The notes beneath the pieces were generated by a model, which worked only from the letters and a program-made list of their open reading frames with translations, searched no databases and had not been told where the DNA came from. The position numbers were made by a program, and so were the translations under genes. Positions 34,382 through 42,405 of a DNA stretch of 64,000 nt are shown one piece after another (position 1 is the first letter of the stretch; each line of letters starts with the position of its first letter). The DNA lies in NCBI GenBank assembly GCA_947502305.1, contig CANMZA010000001.1:1488001-1552000 (forward strand), written 5' to 3'. Origin of the DNA: an uncultured Erythrobacter sp. (GTDB lineage Bacteria; Pseudomonadota; Alphaproteobacteria; Sphingomonadales; Sphingomonadaceae).

Positions 34382-35311
34382 ATGCAAACATCGCTGACCG
34401 CACCCGAACCGGCATACACCGCAGCGTATATAACCGAGCGCGTGACGGAGCATTTTATGAATGTGCTCTATTTCGACCTTGGCCGCTATCTGATTGCCGC
34501 CGGGGCGATGACGATTTTACTGTTGGTGTTTCGCGGATGGGCAAAGGCGCGGCGTATCCAAAAACGAACCGCCGGGCGTAAAGATTATACCCGCGAAGTT
34601 CTGTCATCTTTGCGCACGGTTTTCGTGTTCGCAATTATGACTTTGGCGACTTTGATCGGGCGCGAGACCGGGGTGATCAACCTCAAACTCGAAGGGGCGA
34701 CCATGCTGACCGTGGCATGGCAATTTGCGCTGATCGTGTTGGTCCATGATGCCTATTTCTATTGGATCCACCGCGCGATGCATACCAAGCAGCTGTTTAA
34801 CGCCACCCATTTGCATCACCACAAATCACGCACCCCAACACCGTGGACCGCCTATAGTTTCTCCAGCTTAGAAGCCGCAGCAGAGGCCGCCTTTGTGCCG
34901 CTCTTCCTTCTCGTCACCAGCATGCTGGGCCTTGCCTATGCCGGTTTCGCGATGCTGTTTTTCCTGTGGCACATGATCATCCGCAATGTGATGGCGCATA
35001 CCGGCCATGAGATTTTCCCGGCAGGCTGGGTCGACAATCCCTTCACCAGCTGGATCAGCACCACGACGCATCATGATTTGCATCATTCCTCTGGTCACAA
35101 TTTCGGGTTTTATTTCACCTTTTGGGATCGGTGGATGGGCACAGAACATCCGCGCTACGCTGAGGAATTCCGCAAGAACGCCAAACCGTATCGCCTGCCC
35201 AGTTTTGGTCCCAGAGCAGCAGAGCGCATCAGCGTTTTGATGGCGGCATTGCTGGCCGGGGCGGCGACGCTGAGCACTTGGTGGATCGCGGCTGAGCCGG
35301 GTGTGATGTAA
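34382..35311 (+). CDS. Sterol desaturase/fatty acid hydroxylase-family membrane enzyme
   Basis: 309 aa integral membrane di-iron enzyme. The eight-histidine set is visible: HDAYFYWIHRAMH (about 121-133), HLHHH (about 141-145), HTGH near 203 and HHDLHH near 228-233. Hydrophobic helices flank it, including about 30-50, 80-100, 160-195 and a C-terminal one. The family includes sterol desaturases, carotenoid and fatty-acid hydroxylases; the substrate here is not determined. ATG 34382 follows AGGAG. It lies downstream of the membrane AraC regulator. Confidence 0.9.
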   Translation: MQTSLTAPEPAYTAAYITERVTEHFMNVLYFDLGRYLIAAGAMTILLLVFRGWAKARRIQKRTAGRKDYTREVLSSLRTVFVFAIMTLATLIGRETGVINLKLEGATMLTVAWQFALIVLVHDAYFYWIHRAMHTKQLFNATHLHHHKSRTPTPWTAYSFSSLEAAAEAAFVPLFLLVTSMLGLAYAGFAMLFFLWHMIIRNVMAHTGHEIFPAGWVDNPFTSWISTTTHHDLHHSSGHNFGFYFTFWDRWMGTEHPRYAEEFRKNAKPYRLPSFGPRAAERISVLMAALLAGAATLSTWWIAAEPGVM

Positions 35312-35347
35312 CACGGGCGGACCCACACGGTCTGCTACGCACGGATT

Positions 35348-35374
35348 GGCCCCGGATTCTCTTCAGACGGGGCC
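35348..35374. terminator. Candidate terminator hairpin after the desaturase gene
   Basis: A perfect 7-bp stem, GGCCCCG (35348-35354) with CGGGGCC (35368-35374), encloses a 13-nt loop, 36 bp after the stop codon. It is followed by GTTTGC, so the U-tract is weak. The rest of the 35312-35580 gap holds no gene I can support. Confidence 0.4.
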
Positions 35375-35580
35375 GTTTGCGGCAGCATCAGCAATGGCAT
35401 GATCACGGCGCGCTCCCCAGGTTAGCGCCGCGTCTGTCAAAGCTGGGCTGCCGCATTTGCTTTACCCTGTGAAGCTGGCATAGGTGCGCGGGGTGTGCGT
35501 CATGTCTGCGCTATTTATGGGGCCGATATTGGGCCATAGTTGAGGCCAAATTTACGGCCTGCCATGAGGGAAGAAATTTC

Positions 35581-36120
35581 GTGAAAATCCTGGGTCTCTT
35601 GCGCCATGCGAAATCCGAATGGGACGATATGGCAAAGCGTGATTTCGATCGCGGTTTGAATGATCGCGGTCGGCGCGGCGGCGCATTGATCGGTGATCAT
35701 ATCCGCGCTCATGGTATCAAATGGGACCGGCTAATCGCCAGCCCAGCGGTGCGGGTGAAAGAGACGTTGGAATGCGGACTGCCTGAAATCGCGCCGATCT
35801 ATGATGATCGGCTGTATCTGGCCAGTACCGACACAATTGTCGAAGTCGCACAGGAACACGCGATAATTAACGGCGTCGAGGCGGACACAATATTAATGTC
35901 AGGGCACAATCCGGGCTTGCAAGAATTGCTGCTCGATCTGGTCTCGCCAGCTCATGAAAATGATCTGTTTAAAGAGGCTTCGGTGAAGTTTCCGACCGCG
36001 ACCTTTGCCGTGCTTGAATGCAATGTCGAACATTGGGCAGATGTGAAGAATTTCTGCGCGAAGCTGGTGCATTTCGCCCGTCCGCGCGACCTTGATCCAG
36101 ACCTAGGGCCGGAATTTTAA
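35581..36120 (+). CDS. sixA: SixA-like phosphohistidine phosphatase
   Basis: 179 aa histidine-phosphatase superfamily protein. The catalytic N-terminal LLRHAKSEW motif (RHA/G with the nucleophile His8) appears at residues 6-14, and SGHNPGL near 107 supplies the second active-site His. SPAVRVKET lies between. SixA removes phosphate from histidines of phosphotransfer proteins in E. coli. GTG 35581 with GAGGGA upstream is the start. It stands alone before the convergent soxR. The exact substrate is not certain from sequence; a general phosphoesterase is possible. Confidence 0.88.
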   Translation: MKILGLLRHAKSEWDDMAKRDFDRGLNDRGRRGGALIGDHIRAHGIKWDRLIASPAVRVKETLECGLPEIAPIYDDRLYLASTDTIVEVAQEHAIINGVEADTILMSGHNPGLQELLLDLVSPAHENDLFKEASVKFPTATFAVLECNVEHWADVKNFCAKLVHFARPRDLDPDLGPEF

Positions 36121-36140
36121 GCCGCCAGATCGCTCAATCG

Positions 36141-36596
36141 CTAAGCTGAGAGAATTTGACGCGGCCCCGGCCCTTGGCTCGCCAGCCGATCGTCCGGATT
36201 GTAAATCGCGCATTTCTCTAGGCTAAGACACCCGCATCCAATGCACCCGTCGAGCCGATCGCGCATCCGTTCCATTTCCGCAATCCGCGCCTCGATCCGC
36301 CCTCGAATAGAGCCGCTGATCAAACGCCAATCGCGCGCCGTCGGGGTGCGCCCATGGGGCAATTTGCGCATCTCTTCGTCAATCTCGCTCAGCGAAAGCC
36401 CCAATTGCTGCGCGATCAGGATAAAACTGACGCGGCGCAAATCTGACCGCAAGAACCGGCGTTGATTGCCGCCAGTACGAACGGGTTCGATCAACCCTTT
36501 ATCTTCGTAAAAACGGATTGCCGACACGGACAGGCCGGTGCGGCGTGCCATTTCACCAATCGGGATGAGATCGCGGGAGGAGAGTGTTTTGGCCAT
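36141..36596 (-). CDS. soxR: Redox-sensitive MerR-type regulator SoxR
   Basis: 151 aa. An N-terminal MerR winged HTH (IGEMARRTGLSVSAIRFYE) and a coiled dimerisation helix lead to the [2Fe-2S] site. Cys118, Cys121, Cys123 and Cys129 form the diagnostic CX2CXCX5C. SoxR is activated by redox-cycling compounds that oxidise the cluster. It is divergent from a VOC-family gene; an 18-bp SoxR-box-like palindrome lies between them. As in many non-enteric bacteria, SoxR here probably controls adjacent genes directly rather than through soxS, which is absent from this window. Confidence 0.95.
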   Translation of the reverse strand: MAKTLSSRDLIPIGEMARRTGLSVSAIRFYEDKGLIEPVRTGGNQRRFLRSDLRRVSFILIAQQLGLSLSEIDEEMRKLPHGRTPTARDWRLISGSIRGRIEARIAEMERMRDRLDGCIGCGCLSLEKCAIYNPDDRLASQGPGPRQILSA

Positions 36597-36625
36597 ATCA
36601 AACCACTATCGTAAAAAGAGCTTGA

Positions 36626-36643
36626 TCTCAAGTTAGGTTGAGA
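36626..36643 (+). promoter_or_regulatory. SoxR box
   Basis: The 18-bp sequence TCTCAAGTTAGGTTGAGA has 7-bp inverted arms and matches 14 of 18 positions of the E. coli soxS operator (CCTCAAGTTAACTTGAGG). It lies between candidate -35 TTGATC (36622) and -10 CATAGT (36647) with a 19-bp spacer, the over-long spacing typical of MerR-family promoters. The promoter points to the VOC gene. Confidence 0.8.
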
Positions 36644-36736
36644 TTGCATAGTGACGGCACCGCTTGATTCGGGTGCGTGTGAATTCTCAATTCAAAAATT
36701 CTGACGCGCCCGGCCAAACAAATAGGAGCCAAGACT

Positions 36737-37195
36737 ATGCCGACAGCCAAAACAATATCAACAGGACGCATCGAACACGCCAACCTCACCGTGACCAACC
36801 CGGAACGCAGCGCGCGATTGTTCAAAAATTTACTCGGGTGGGAGGAGCGTTGGCGCGGCCAATCGGCAATGGGCGGAGACACTCTTCACATTGGCGAGCC
36901 CGGCAATGGCGCGACCTATATTGCGCTTTACACCAATGCCGATGTGAGGGCGGATGCGGATAAAGAAGGTGGCCGCAATTACTCAAAAGGCAGGCCGCTT
37001 AACCATGTCGGTTTGCTCGTCAATGATCTGACGGCGGCGCAAGAGGCGGTTGCTGGCGCAGGCCTCAAACCCTTTGGCCATGATGATTATGAACCGGGAC
37101 GGCGGTTCTATTTCTTCGATTGGGACGGGATTGAATTTGAAGTGGTGAGTTACGCCGACACGCCAGCCAAAGACTCCGCGGGAGCACAAGCATGA
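36737..37195 (+). CDS. VOC (glyoxalase/bleomycin resistance) family protein
   Basis: 152 aa with the paired beta-alpha-beta-beta-beta modules of the vicinal oxygen chelate fold. IEHANLTVTNPERSARLFKNLLGW opens the first module, NHVGLLVNDLTAAQEAV the second, and FFDWDGIEFEVVSY closes with the metal-binding Glu. The likely metal ligands His (EHANLTV, NHVGL) and Glu are present. Such proteins detoxify aldehydes, antibiotics or serve as binding proteins. The upstream SoxR box points to a role in response to redox-cycling compounds. ATG 36737 follows AGGAG. Confidence 0.88.
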   Translation: MPTAKTISTGRIEHANLTVTNPERSARLFKNLLGWEERWRGQSAMGGDTLHIGEPGNGATYIALYTNADVRADADKEGGRNYSKGRPLNHVGLLVNDLTAAQEAVAGAGLKPFGHDDYEPGRRFYFFDWDGIEFEVVSYADTPAKDSAGAQA

Positions 37196-37244
37196 ACGAG
37201 CCACTCCTGCGTGAGCCGATCTTCGCCCCGCCCCGCGATCGAGG

Positions 37245-37919
37245 TCAAAACAAGCTGGCTTGGCGACCAGATGCGCCGTCTGCGCCGGCACTCGCTACGC
37301 CGACTGCACCGCGTTTCTGGCCGATCCAAGGTTGGTCGGTGTGGTCGATGTTCAAATCCCCGGCCCACGGCTTGCAGAGCGCACGCGCTTCTTCCGGCGA
37401 TCCTGAAACCCAGCCCTCATAATCCGCAGGCCTGAGCAGCACCGGCATGCGGCTATGCACCGCCTCAGCCGCAGAGCCGGTGCTGTCCGTCATCACCATC
37501 GAAAAACATGTGCCGAACTCGTCGCTATCTCGCCAAACCCCGGCGCAGGCGAACAAGTCGCTGTCTGGAACCGACATCCAGCTGCGCGTCTTGGCGCCCT
37601 TTGGCCCCTGCGCCTCTGCCCATGCGGTGACCGGGATCAGGCAGCGGCGTTCCTCAAAAGAATGCCGCCAGAAGAAACTGTCCAGCTTATCAGTGCGCGC
37701 ATTGTTGACCGGCTTGGGCTTCAGCGTTTGGCCCGATTTGCCCTTCATCACGAGCGGGAAACCCCAACTCATCTGGCGCAATTGGCCCTCTGCGACCACT
37801 GTTCCGGGATAGCCGGGAAACACCTCTGCGCCGAAATTTGCACCGCCCAAAGCGTCAACCGCGTCAAACCACGCCGCGACTTCGTCTTTGCCCTTGGTCA
37901 TGCGATAAAGGTTGCACAC
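37245..37919 (-). CDS. SRAP-domain protein (HMCES/YedK-like)
   Basis: 224 aa SOS-response-associated peptidase-domain protein. Cys2, exposed after Met removal, is the residue that forms a thiazolidine DNA-protein crosslink with abasic sites in HMCES and YedK. Other signature residues appear as NNARTDKLD, RCLIPVTAWAEAQ (active-site Glu) and VHSRMPVLL (His). It therefore probably shields abasic sites in single-stranded DNA. The preceding gene ubiA on the same strand ends 15 bp upstream, so it may be a transcript partner. The C-terminal tail is low-complexity. Confidence 0.92.
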   Translation of the reverse strand: MCNLYRMTKGKDEVAAWFDAVDALGGANFGAEVFPGYPGTVVAEGQLRQMSWGFPLVMKGKSGQTLKPKPVNNARTDKLDSFFWRHSFEERRCLIPVTAWAEAQGPKGAKTRSWMSVPDSDLFACAGVWRDSDEFGTCFSMVMTDSTGSAAEAVHSRMPVLLRPADYEGWVSGSPEEARALCKPWAGDLNIDHTDQPWIGQKRGAVGVASAGADGASGRQASLF

Positions 37920-37934
37920 GGCCTAACGTCCCCC

Positions 37935-38867
37935 TCACGCGCCAGCATTGCCGATGACAAAACACGCCGCCGCCATCAGCGCACCCGCCATGCGATTGGA
38001 ACGAAAACGCGCGAGCGGATTGTCTGGGTCCGCAGGGTCCAATGTCGCCACCTGCCATGTCAAATGCAAAGCGACCGGAGCCAACGCCAACAATGCAAAG
38101 ACATCAGGCCGGTAAAGCCAAACGCCAATCCCCCACAAAGCAATCGTCGCCCCGTAAAACAGCGCGGTCCCGGCATGCACACGCGCGCCCATCCGCAGCG
38201 CCGACGATTTGATCCCGACCAAGGCGTCATCCTCACGGTCTTGCAAGGCATAGATCGTGTCAAAACCAATCACCCAGCAGATGCAGCCAGCATAAATTGC
38301 CGCAATCGCATCCCAATTGTCCCAAGCATCCCCGCGCAAGGCCGTCCATCCGACCAGCAACCCCCAGTTGAACACCATGCCCAGCCACGCCTGAGGCCAC
38401 CACGTGATCCGTTTCATAAACGGATAGGCCGCAACCAGCGCCAAACTGCTCAGCGCCACAATTTGCGCGGTGAATTGCAATTGCATCAAGACAATCAAGC
38501 CAACCAAGCACAGCGCGATGAGCCACGCCCATGCCGCCCGCTTGCTCACCCGCCCACTGGCAACCGGACGCGCGGCGGTTCGGGCGACTTTCTTATCCAG
38601 ATCCGCATCAACAATATCGTTATAAACGCACCCTGCCCCGCGCATCACAATCGCGCCGAGCAAAAGCCACGCCAGCAGCCCAAATTGAAACCCCGCCCCG
38701 GTCAACCAAACGCCAAACACGCAAGGCCAAAACAGCAGCCACCACCCAATCGGCCGATCAAACCGCGCCAATTGCGCAAGATCGCGCGGCAATTGCGGCA
38801 GGCGCGCAATGAGGCCGCGATGCTGCGTATCGGGGACGATCTGCTCAGCGTTCGTTTGATCGCTCAT
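37935..38867 (-). CDS. ubiA: 4-hydroxybenzoate octaprenyltransferase
   Basis: 310 aa membrane prenyltransferase of ubiquinone biosynthesis, attaching a polyprenyl chain to 4-hydroxybenzoate. Both Mg-binding aspartate motifs are seen: CVYNDIVDADLDKKV (about 103-117) and IYALQDREDD (about 225-234). Eight or nine helices cover the rest. Its ATG overlaps the TGA of an upstream small membrane protein gene, so translation is coupled, and an SRAP gene follows 15 bp downstream. Assignment is confident; the chain length of the prenyl donor cannot be told. Confidence 0.95.
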   Translation of the reverse strand: MSDQTNAEQIVPDTQHRGLIARLPQLPRDLAQLARFDRPIGWWLLFWPCVFGVWLTGAGFQFGLLAWLLLGAIVMRGAGCVYNDIVDADLDKKVARTAARPVASGRVSKRAAWAWLIALCLVGLIVLMQLQFTAQIVALSSLALVAAYPFMKRITWWPQAWLGMVFNWGLLVGWTALRGDAWDNWDAIAAIYAGCICWVIGFDTIYALQDREDDALVGIKSSALRMGARVHAGTALFYGATIALWGIGVWLYRPDVFALLALAPVALHLTWQVATLDPADPDNPLARFRSNRMAGALMAAACFVIGNAGA

Positions 38868-39277
38868 GACTGTTGGGCCCCGCTTTCATCGCTGCTTTCA
38901 ATCCCGCCCTTTGTCGCCGCATGCCACCCAATAATCGCCAGTCCGAACATCACTACGTTACCCGCAAAATCGAGCATGCCGATGGATGTCAGAACGGGCA
39001 TTTCGTAATGGAAGTAATAGTTGAAGGCGAAGAATGGCACGAGCGCCGCCGCAAACACCGCAAAGCCGCGCGCGGACCAGCGCACAGTCACCGCCATAAT
39101 GCCGAACAGCACCGCCTGTGATCCGAAACAGGCCATGATGAACCGCGATAGAAACGTGTTTTCGCGGTACGCCTCACTGACAGCGACATCGATCACATGG
39201 CCTGGCGCAAACAGCGCCCATCCGCCAAGGCCAAAAAACACGGCTGCTATCAGATATTGGGCAGTTCTGGCTGTCAT
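38864..39277 (-). CDS. Small four-helix membrane protein of unknown function
   Basis: 137 aa with four predicted membrane helices (about 6-26, 46-68, 72-90 and 102-124) and a polar Ser/Glu-rich tail. I do not recognise the family. ATG 39277 (MTARTAQYLIAAVFFG) follows AAGGAG at good distance; the frame reaches 39451 but that would run through the divergent rsmE start. Its TGA overlaps the ubiA ATG, suggesting a link with quinone synthesis or simply co-expression. Confidence 0.8.
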   Translation of the reverse strand: MTARTAQYLIAAVFFGLGGWALFAPGHVIDVAVSEAYRENTFLSRFIMACFGSQAVLFGIMAVTVRWSARGFAVFAAALVPFFAFNYYFHYEMPVLTSIGMLDFAGNVVMFGLAIIGWHAATKGGIESSDESGAQQS

Positions 39278-39316
39278 GCCTTGCTCCTTAACGCCGCGCG
39301 GGCTTAGGGGAAAGGC

Positions 39317-40171
39317 ATGGCTGAAACGCATCAACCACCTGCTCCTGATCCCAAGACCCCGGCTTGGCCTCCCAAAAGCGCGCCGCGCCTGTTTGTGGAG
39401 GGTGCATTGTCCGTTGGGCTGAATGTCACGCTGGATGGGACGCAGGCGCATTATCTCGGCAAAGTCATGCGTCTACGCGAAGGCGGCGATGTTATTTTGT
39501 GTGACAATGCGACCGGTGAATGGGCCGCTGCGGCGCAAAGTGTCGATAAAAGGCGCGTTGATCTGGTGGTGCACAAACGGCTCCGCCCGCGCGAAGATGT
39601 GCCCAATATATGGCTGTGTCCGGCGCTGCTGAAGAAAGACCGGTTTGATCTGGTGCTGGAAAAAGCGACCGAATTGGGCGGCGCACATCTTCGCCCCGTC
39701 GTGACGCGGCGCTGTGTGGCCGACAAACTCAACCTGGCCCGCGCCCGCACCATCACGATAGAGGCCGCCGAGCAATGCGCGCGCACCGCTTTGCCCGAAG
39801 TGGCAGAGCCGGTGAAGCTGGACGCGATGCTGCGCGATTGGCCGGAAAGCCGCGCGTTGTTTTTTGCCGACGAGGCCGCAGCAGGTGCTGAAAATTCAGA
39901 ATGCGCCCCCGCCGCCGCCGCATTCGCCGCACATGACGGGCCCGCCGCGATCCTGATCGGGCCAGAGGGCGGCTTTGACGATGCAGAGCGCGCCGCCATT
40001 CGCGCCCACCCAAATACCCGCGCCATCACCCTTGGCCCGCGAATTTTGCGCGGCGAAACGGCCGCAATTGCCGCTCTGTCAATATGGATGGCGAGCAGCG
40101 GCGATTGGGCGAATAACCAGAAGGCAAGCAATACAGCGGACGAACCTGATAGCAGCCCGGCCAAGGATTGA
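39317..40171 (+). CDS. rsmE: 16S rRNA (uracil1498-N3)-methyltransferase
   Basis: 284 aa SPOUT methyltransferase. An N-terminal PUA-like part (about 20-95: HYLGKVMRLREGGDVILCDN) precedes the knot domain. The latter ends with ILIGPEGGFDDAERAAI and LGPRILRGETAAIAAL, the SAM-binding trefoil-knot signature. It methylates U1498 of 16S rRNA. The first 18 residues are a Pro-rich extension. It is divergent from the small membrane protein at 38864 (39 bp apart), and gshA follows 92 bp downstream. Confidence 0.95.
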   Translation: MAETHQPPAPDPKTPAWPPKSAPRLFVEGALSVGLNVTLDGTQAHYLGKVMRLREGGDVILCDNATGEWAAAAQSVDKRRVDLVVHKRLRPREDVPNIWLCPALLKKDRFDLVLEKATELGGAHLRPVVTRRCVADKLNLARARTITIEAAEQCARTALPEVAEPVKLDAMLRDWPESRALFFADEAAAGAENSECAPAAAAFAAHDGPAAILIGPEGGFDDAERAAIRAHPNTRAITLGPRILRGETAAIAALSIWMASSGDWANNQKASNTADEPDSSPAKD

Positions 40172-40263
40172 TTTGCGCAAAGAAACCGAAATTACGCTTC
40201 CCACAAATCAATCGGTTTTATAGGGCAACCGTTATGACAGGCCTGCGCCAGAGAGATTAGAGC

Positions 40264-41646
40264 ATGAGCACCAGAGAAGCATCCAGCGGCGAAGAGCCGA
40301 TTATCGAGACTATGGATGATTTGACCGCGCCCATGCGCGGCGGCGAAAAGCCGAAATCAGATTGGCGCATCGGGACCGAGCATGAAAAGCTGGTCTACAA
40401 ACGCCTCGACGCAGACGGCAATCGCCGCGCCCCGTCCTATGACGAGCAATGCGGGATCAAAGACCTGCTCATGGGTCTCACTGAATTTGGGTGGGAACCT
40501 GTGACAGAAGGGGACCATGTCATCGCGCTCAAAGGCGCAGATGGCGCGGTCAGTCTTGAGCCTGCGGGGCAGCTTGAATTGTCCGGCGCACCGCTAAAAA
40601 CGTTGCACGAAACCTGCGCGGAAACCGGACGGCATTTGGAGCAAGTCAAATCCATCGGCGAACGCTGCGGCGTCGGTTATCTTGGCCTTGGCATGTGGCC
40701 GGATAAAACCCGCGAAGAATTGCCGGTGATGCCCAAGGGCCGCTACAAAATCATGATGGAGCATATGCCGAAGGTCGGCGATCTTGGCCTCGATATGATG
40801 CTGAGAACTTGCACCATTCAGGTCAATCTGGATTACCAATCAGAAGCCGACATGGCGCAAAAATTCCGTGTTGGCTTGGCACTGCAACCGCTGGCAACGG
40901 CTTTGTTTGCCAATTCCCCTTTTACCGAGGGGAAGCCCAACGGGTTCCTGTCCTATCGCAGTCACATCTGGTCTGACACCGATCCGCATCGCACCGGTAT
41001 GCTGCCATTCGTATTCGAAGACGGCTTTGGCTATGAACGCTGGGCTGAATATATGCTCGATGTGCCGATGTATTTCGTGTTCCGCGATGGCAAATATATC
41101 AATGCCGCTGGTCTGAGTTTTCGGGACTTTATGGCGGGCAAACTCTCTGTCCTGCCGGGCGAGCGGCCCACCGCCAGCGATTGGTGGGACCACCTCTCCA
41201 CTGCCTTCCCAGAGGTGCGGCTGAAAAGTTTCCTCGAAATGCGCGGCGCAGACGGCGGCCCGTGGAGCCGGATTTGCGCCTTGCCCGCGCTGTGGGTCGG
41301 GCTTCTCTATGATCAAGGCGCGCTGGATGCCGCGTGGGATTTGGTCAAAGATTGGTCGATGGAAGAACGCGAGCAATTGCGTATCGACGCACCGCGCCTC
41401 GGCCTGAACGCGCCAATCCCCGGAGGGGGCACGATGCAAGACCTCGGTAAAGAGGCGCTGTCCATTGCGCATTCCGGTTTGGCCGCGCGCGCGATGCTAA
41501 ATGCCAGCGGCGATAACGAGACCGGATACCTCGAAACACTGGACGAGATCGTCAAAACCGGCAAAGTTCCGGCGCAGCGCCTCCTCGATGCCTATCATGG
41601 CGAATGGGGCGGCGACGTATCGCGGGTTTATAAATACTCGTTTTAA
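40264..41646 (+). CDS. gshA: Glutamate-cysteine ligase (plant/alphaproteobacterial type)
   Basis: 460 aa enzyme of the first step of glutathione synthesis, ATP-dependent joining of glutamate and cysteine. It belongs to the plant-like GCS group: IGTEHEKLVYKR near residue 38, LSGAPLKTLHETCAE, MLRTCTIQVNLDYQSEADM near 179 and FEDGFGYERWAEYMLDVPMYF are all typical. The length matches the plant/alphaproteobacterial form and is shorter than the E. coli type. Two ABM-domain genes follow immediately (AAGGAG SD 4 bp after its stop) and are probably co-transcribed. Confidence 0.95.
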   Translation: MSTREASSGEEPIIETMDDLTAPMRGGEKPKSDWRIGTEHEKLVYKRLDADGNRRAPSYDEQCGIKDLLMGLTEFGWEPVTEGDHVIALKGADGAVSLEPAGQLELSGAPLKTLHETCAETGRHLEQVKSIGERCGVGYLGLGMWPDKTREELPVMPKGRYKIMMEHMPKVGDLGLDMMLRTCTIQVNLDYQSEADMAQKFRVGLALQPLATALFANSPFTEGKPNGFLSYRSHIWSDTDPHRTGMLPFVFEDGFGYERWAEYMLDVPMYFVFRDGKYINAAGLSFRDFMAGKLSVLPGERPTASDWWDHLSTAFPEVRLKSFLEMRGADGGPWSRICALPALWVGLLYDQGALDAAWDLVKDWSMEEREQLRIDAPRLGLNAPIPGGGTMQDLGKEALSIAHSGLAARAMLNASGDNETGYLETLDEIVKTGKVPAQRLLDAYHGEWGGDVSRVYKYSF

Positions 41647-41659
41647 GGAGAGAGACGAC

Positions 41660-41962
41660 ATGCTGATCGTATTGGCCGAAGCAACAATGGGCGAAGGCGC
41701 ACTGGACGCTGCGCGCGGGGCTATGGCAACCATGCTAGCGGCATCGCGCGCCGAAGATGGCTGCGTCAGCTATGCCTATGCGGTCGACGTGCTTGATCCA
41801 TCAAAGCTGCATATTGTCGAAAAATGGAAAGATGAGGCCGCCCTCGCCTTCCATTTCCAAACGCCGCATATGGCCGCGTTCCAAGCGGCTCTGGCTGAGC
41901 TCGATGTGAAAATCACCGAATTGGCCAAGTTTCAGGCCGATGACGGCGCGCCAGTAATGTGA
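41660..41962 (+). CDS. ABM-domain (antibiotic biosynthesis monooxygenase-like) protein 1
   Basis: 100 aa, one dimeric alpha-beta-barrel ABM domain. ASRAEDGCVSYAYAVDV (about 29-45) and VEKWKDEAALAFHFQTPHMAAF (about 52-74) are the family core. Members include YgiN-like quinol monooxygenases and heme-degrading or stress proteins; the substrate here is unknown. ATG 41660 has a perfect AAGGAG. It follows gshA by 13 bp and has a close paralogue directly downstream. Confidence 0.88.
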   Translation: MLIVLAEATMGEGALDAARGAMATMLAASRAEDGCVSYAYAVDVLDPSKLHIVEKWKDEAALAFHFQTPHMAAFQAALAELDVKITELAKFQADDGAPVM

Positions 41963-42026
41963 GCATGATGCATCCAGAGCGGATGCAGTCTTTCGAGCGC
42001 ATGCGGCTTAGCAGGAGAATTTGGCA

Positions 42027-42329
42027 ATGATAGTCGTCGTCGGCAGTTTTCGCATTCCGCCAAACATGGTCGATGTTGTGCTGGCACCGATGGAGGAAAT
42101 GATCGCCGCCAGCCGCGCCGAAGAAGGCTGCGTCGAATATGCCTATGCGATGGATGTGCAGGACAAAGGCCTCGTCCGCGTCAGCGAGGTCTGGCGCGAT
42201 CGGGAAGCGCTGGAGACGCATTTTCGCACTGCCCATATCGCAGAATGGCGCGCGCAAGTTTCTGCCTTGGCCGTTTCGGAGCGGGAATTGACCGCGTTTG
42301 AAACCAAGGATGACGGGTTTTATATTTAG
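42027..42329 (+). CDS. ABM-domain protein 2, tandem paralogue
   Basis: 100 aa, same length and layout as the preceding gene. The shared core is AASRAE-GCV-YAYA-DV, a W-D-EAL-HF-T-H pattern, and the following helix, while the ends diverge, so this is an old tandem duplication. ATG 42027 is used; a TTG at 42021 is closer to the AGGAG. It is probably the third gene of the gshA transcript. A quinol-oxidising or redox-stress role is plausible from the family and the glutathione context but not shown. Confidence 0.86.
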   Translation: MIVVVGSFRIPPNMVDVVLAPMEEMIAASRAEEGCVEYAYAMDVQDKGLVRVSEVWRDREALETHFRTAHIAEWRAQVSALAVSERELTAFETKDDGFYI

Positions 42330-42405
42330 GCCGCCACCAGCGGAGCACACAACTTCGGTGCTTTCAAATCTTAACAGTTAACTCTGGGGGCGCCTTTGTC
42401 GTAAA

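Noticed and set aside
37192..37422. 76-codon frame overlapping the VOC stop by ATGA
   Set aside because: The overlap looks like coupling, but most of the frame is antisense to the SRAP C-terminus and the product is Pro/Ala-rich with no domain.
37455..39008. 517-codon open frame on the plus strand
   Set aside because: It runs antisense through the SRAP, ubiA and membrane-protein genes, all with clear family motifs. Its translation is rich in Arg/Gln/Pro/His with no recognisable domain, as expected from the complement of GC-rich coding DNA.
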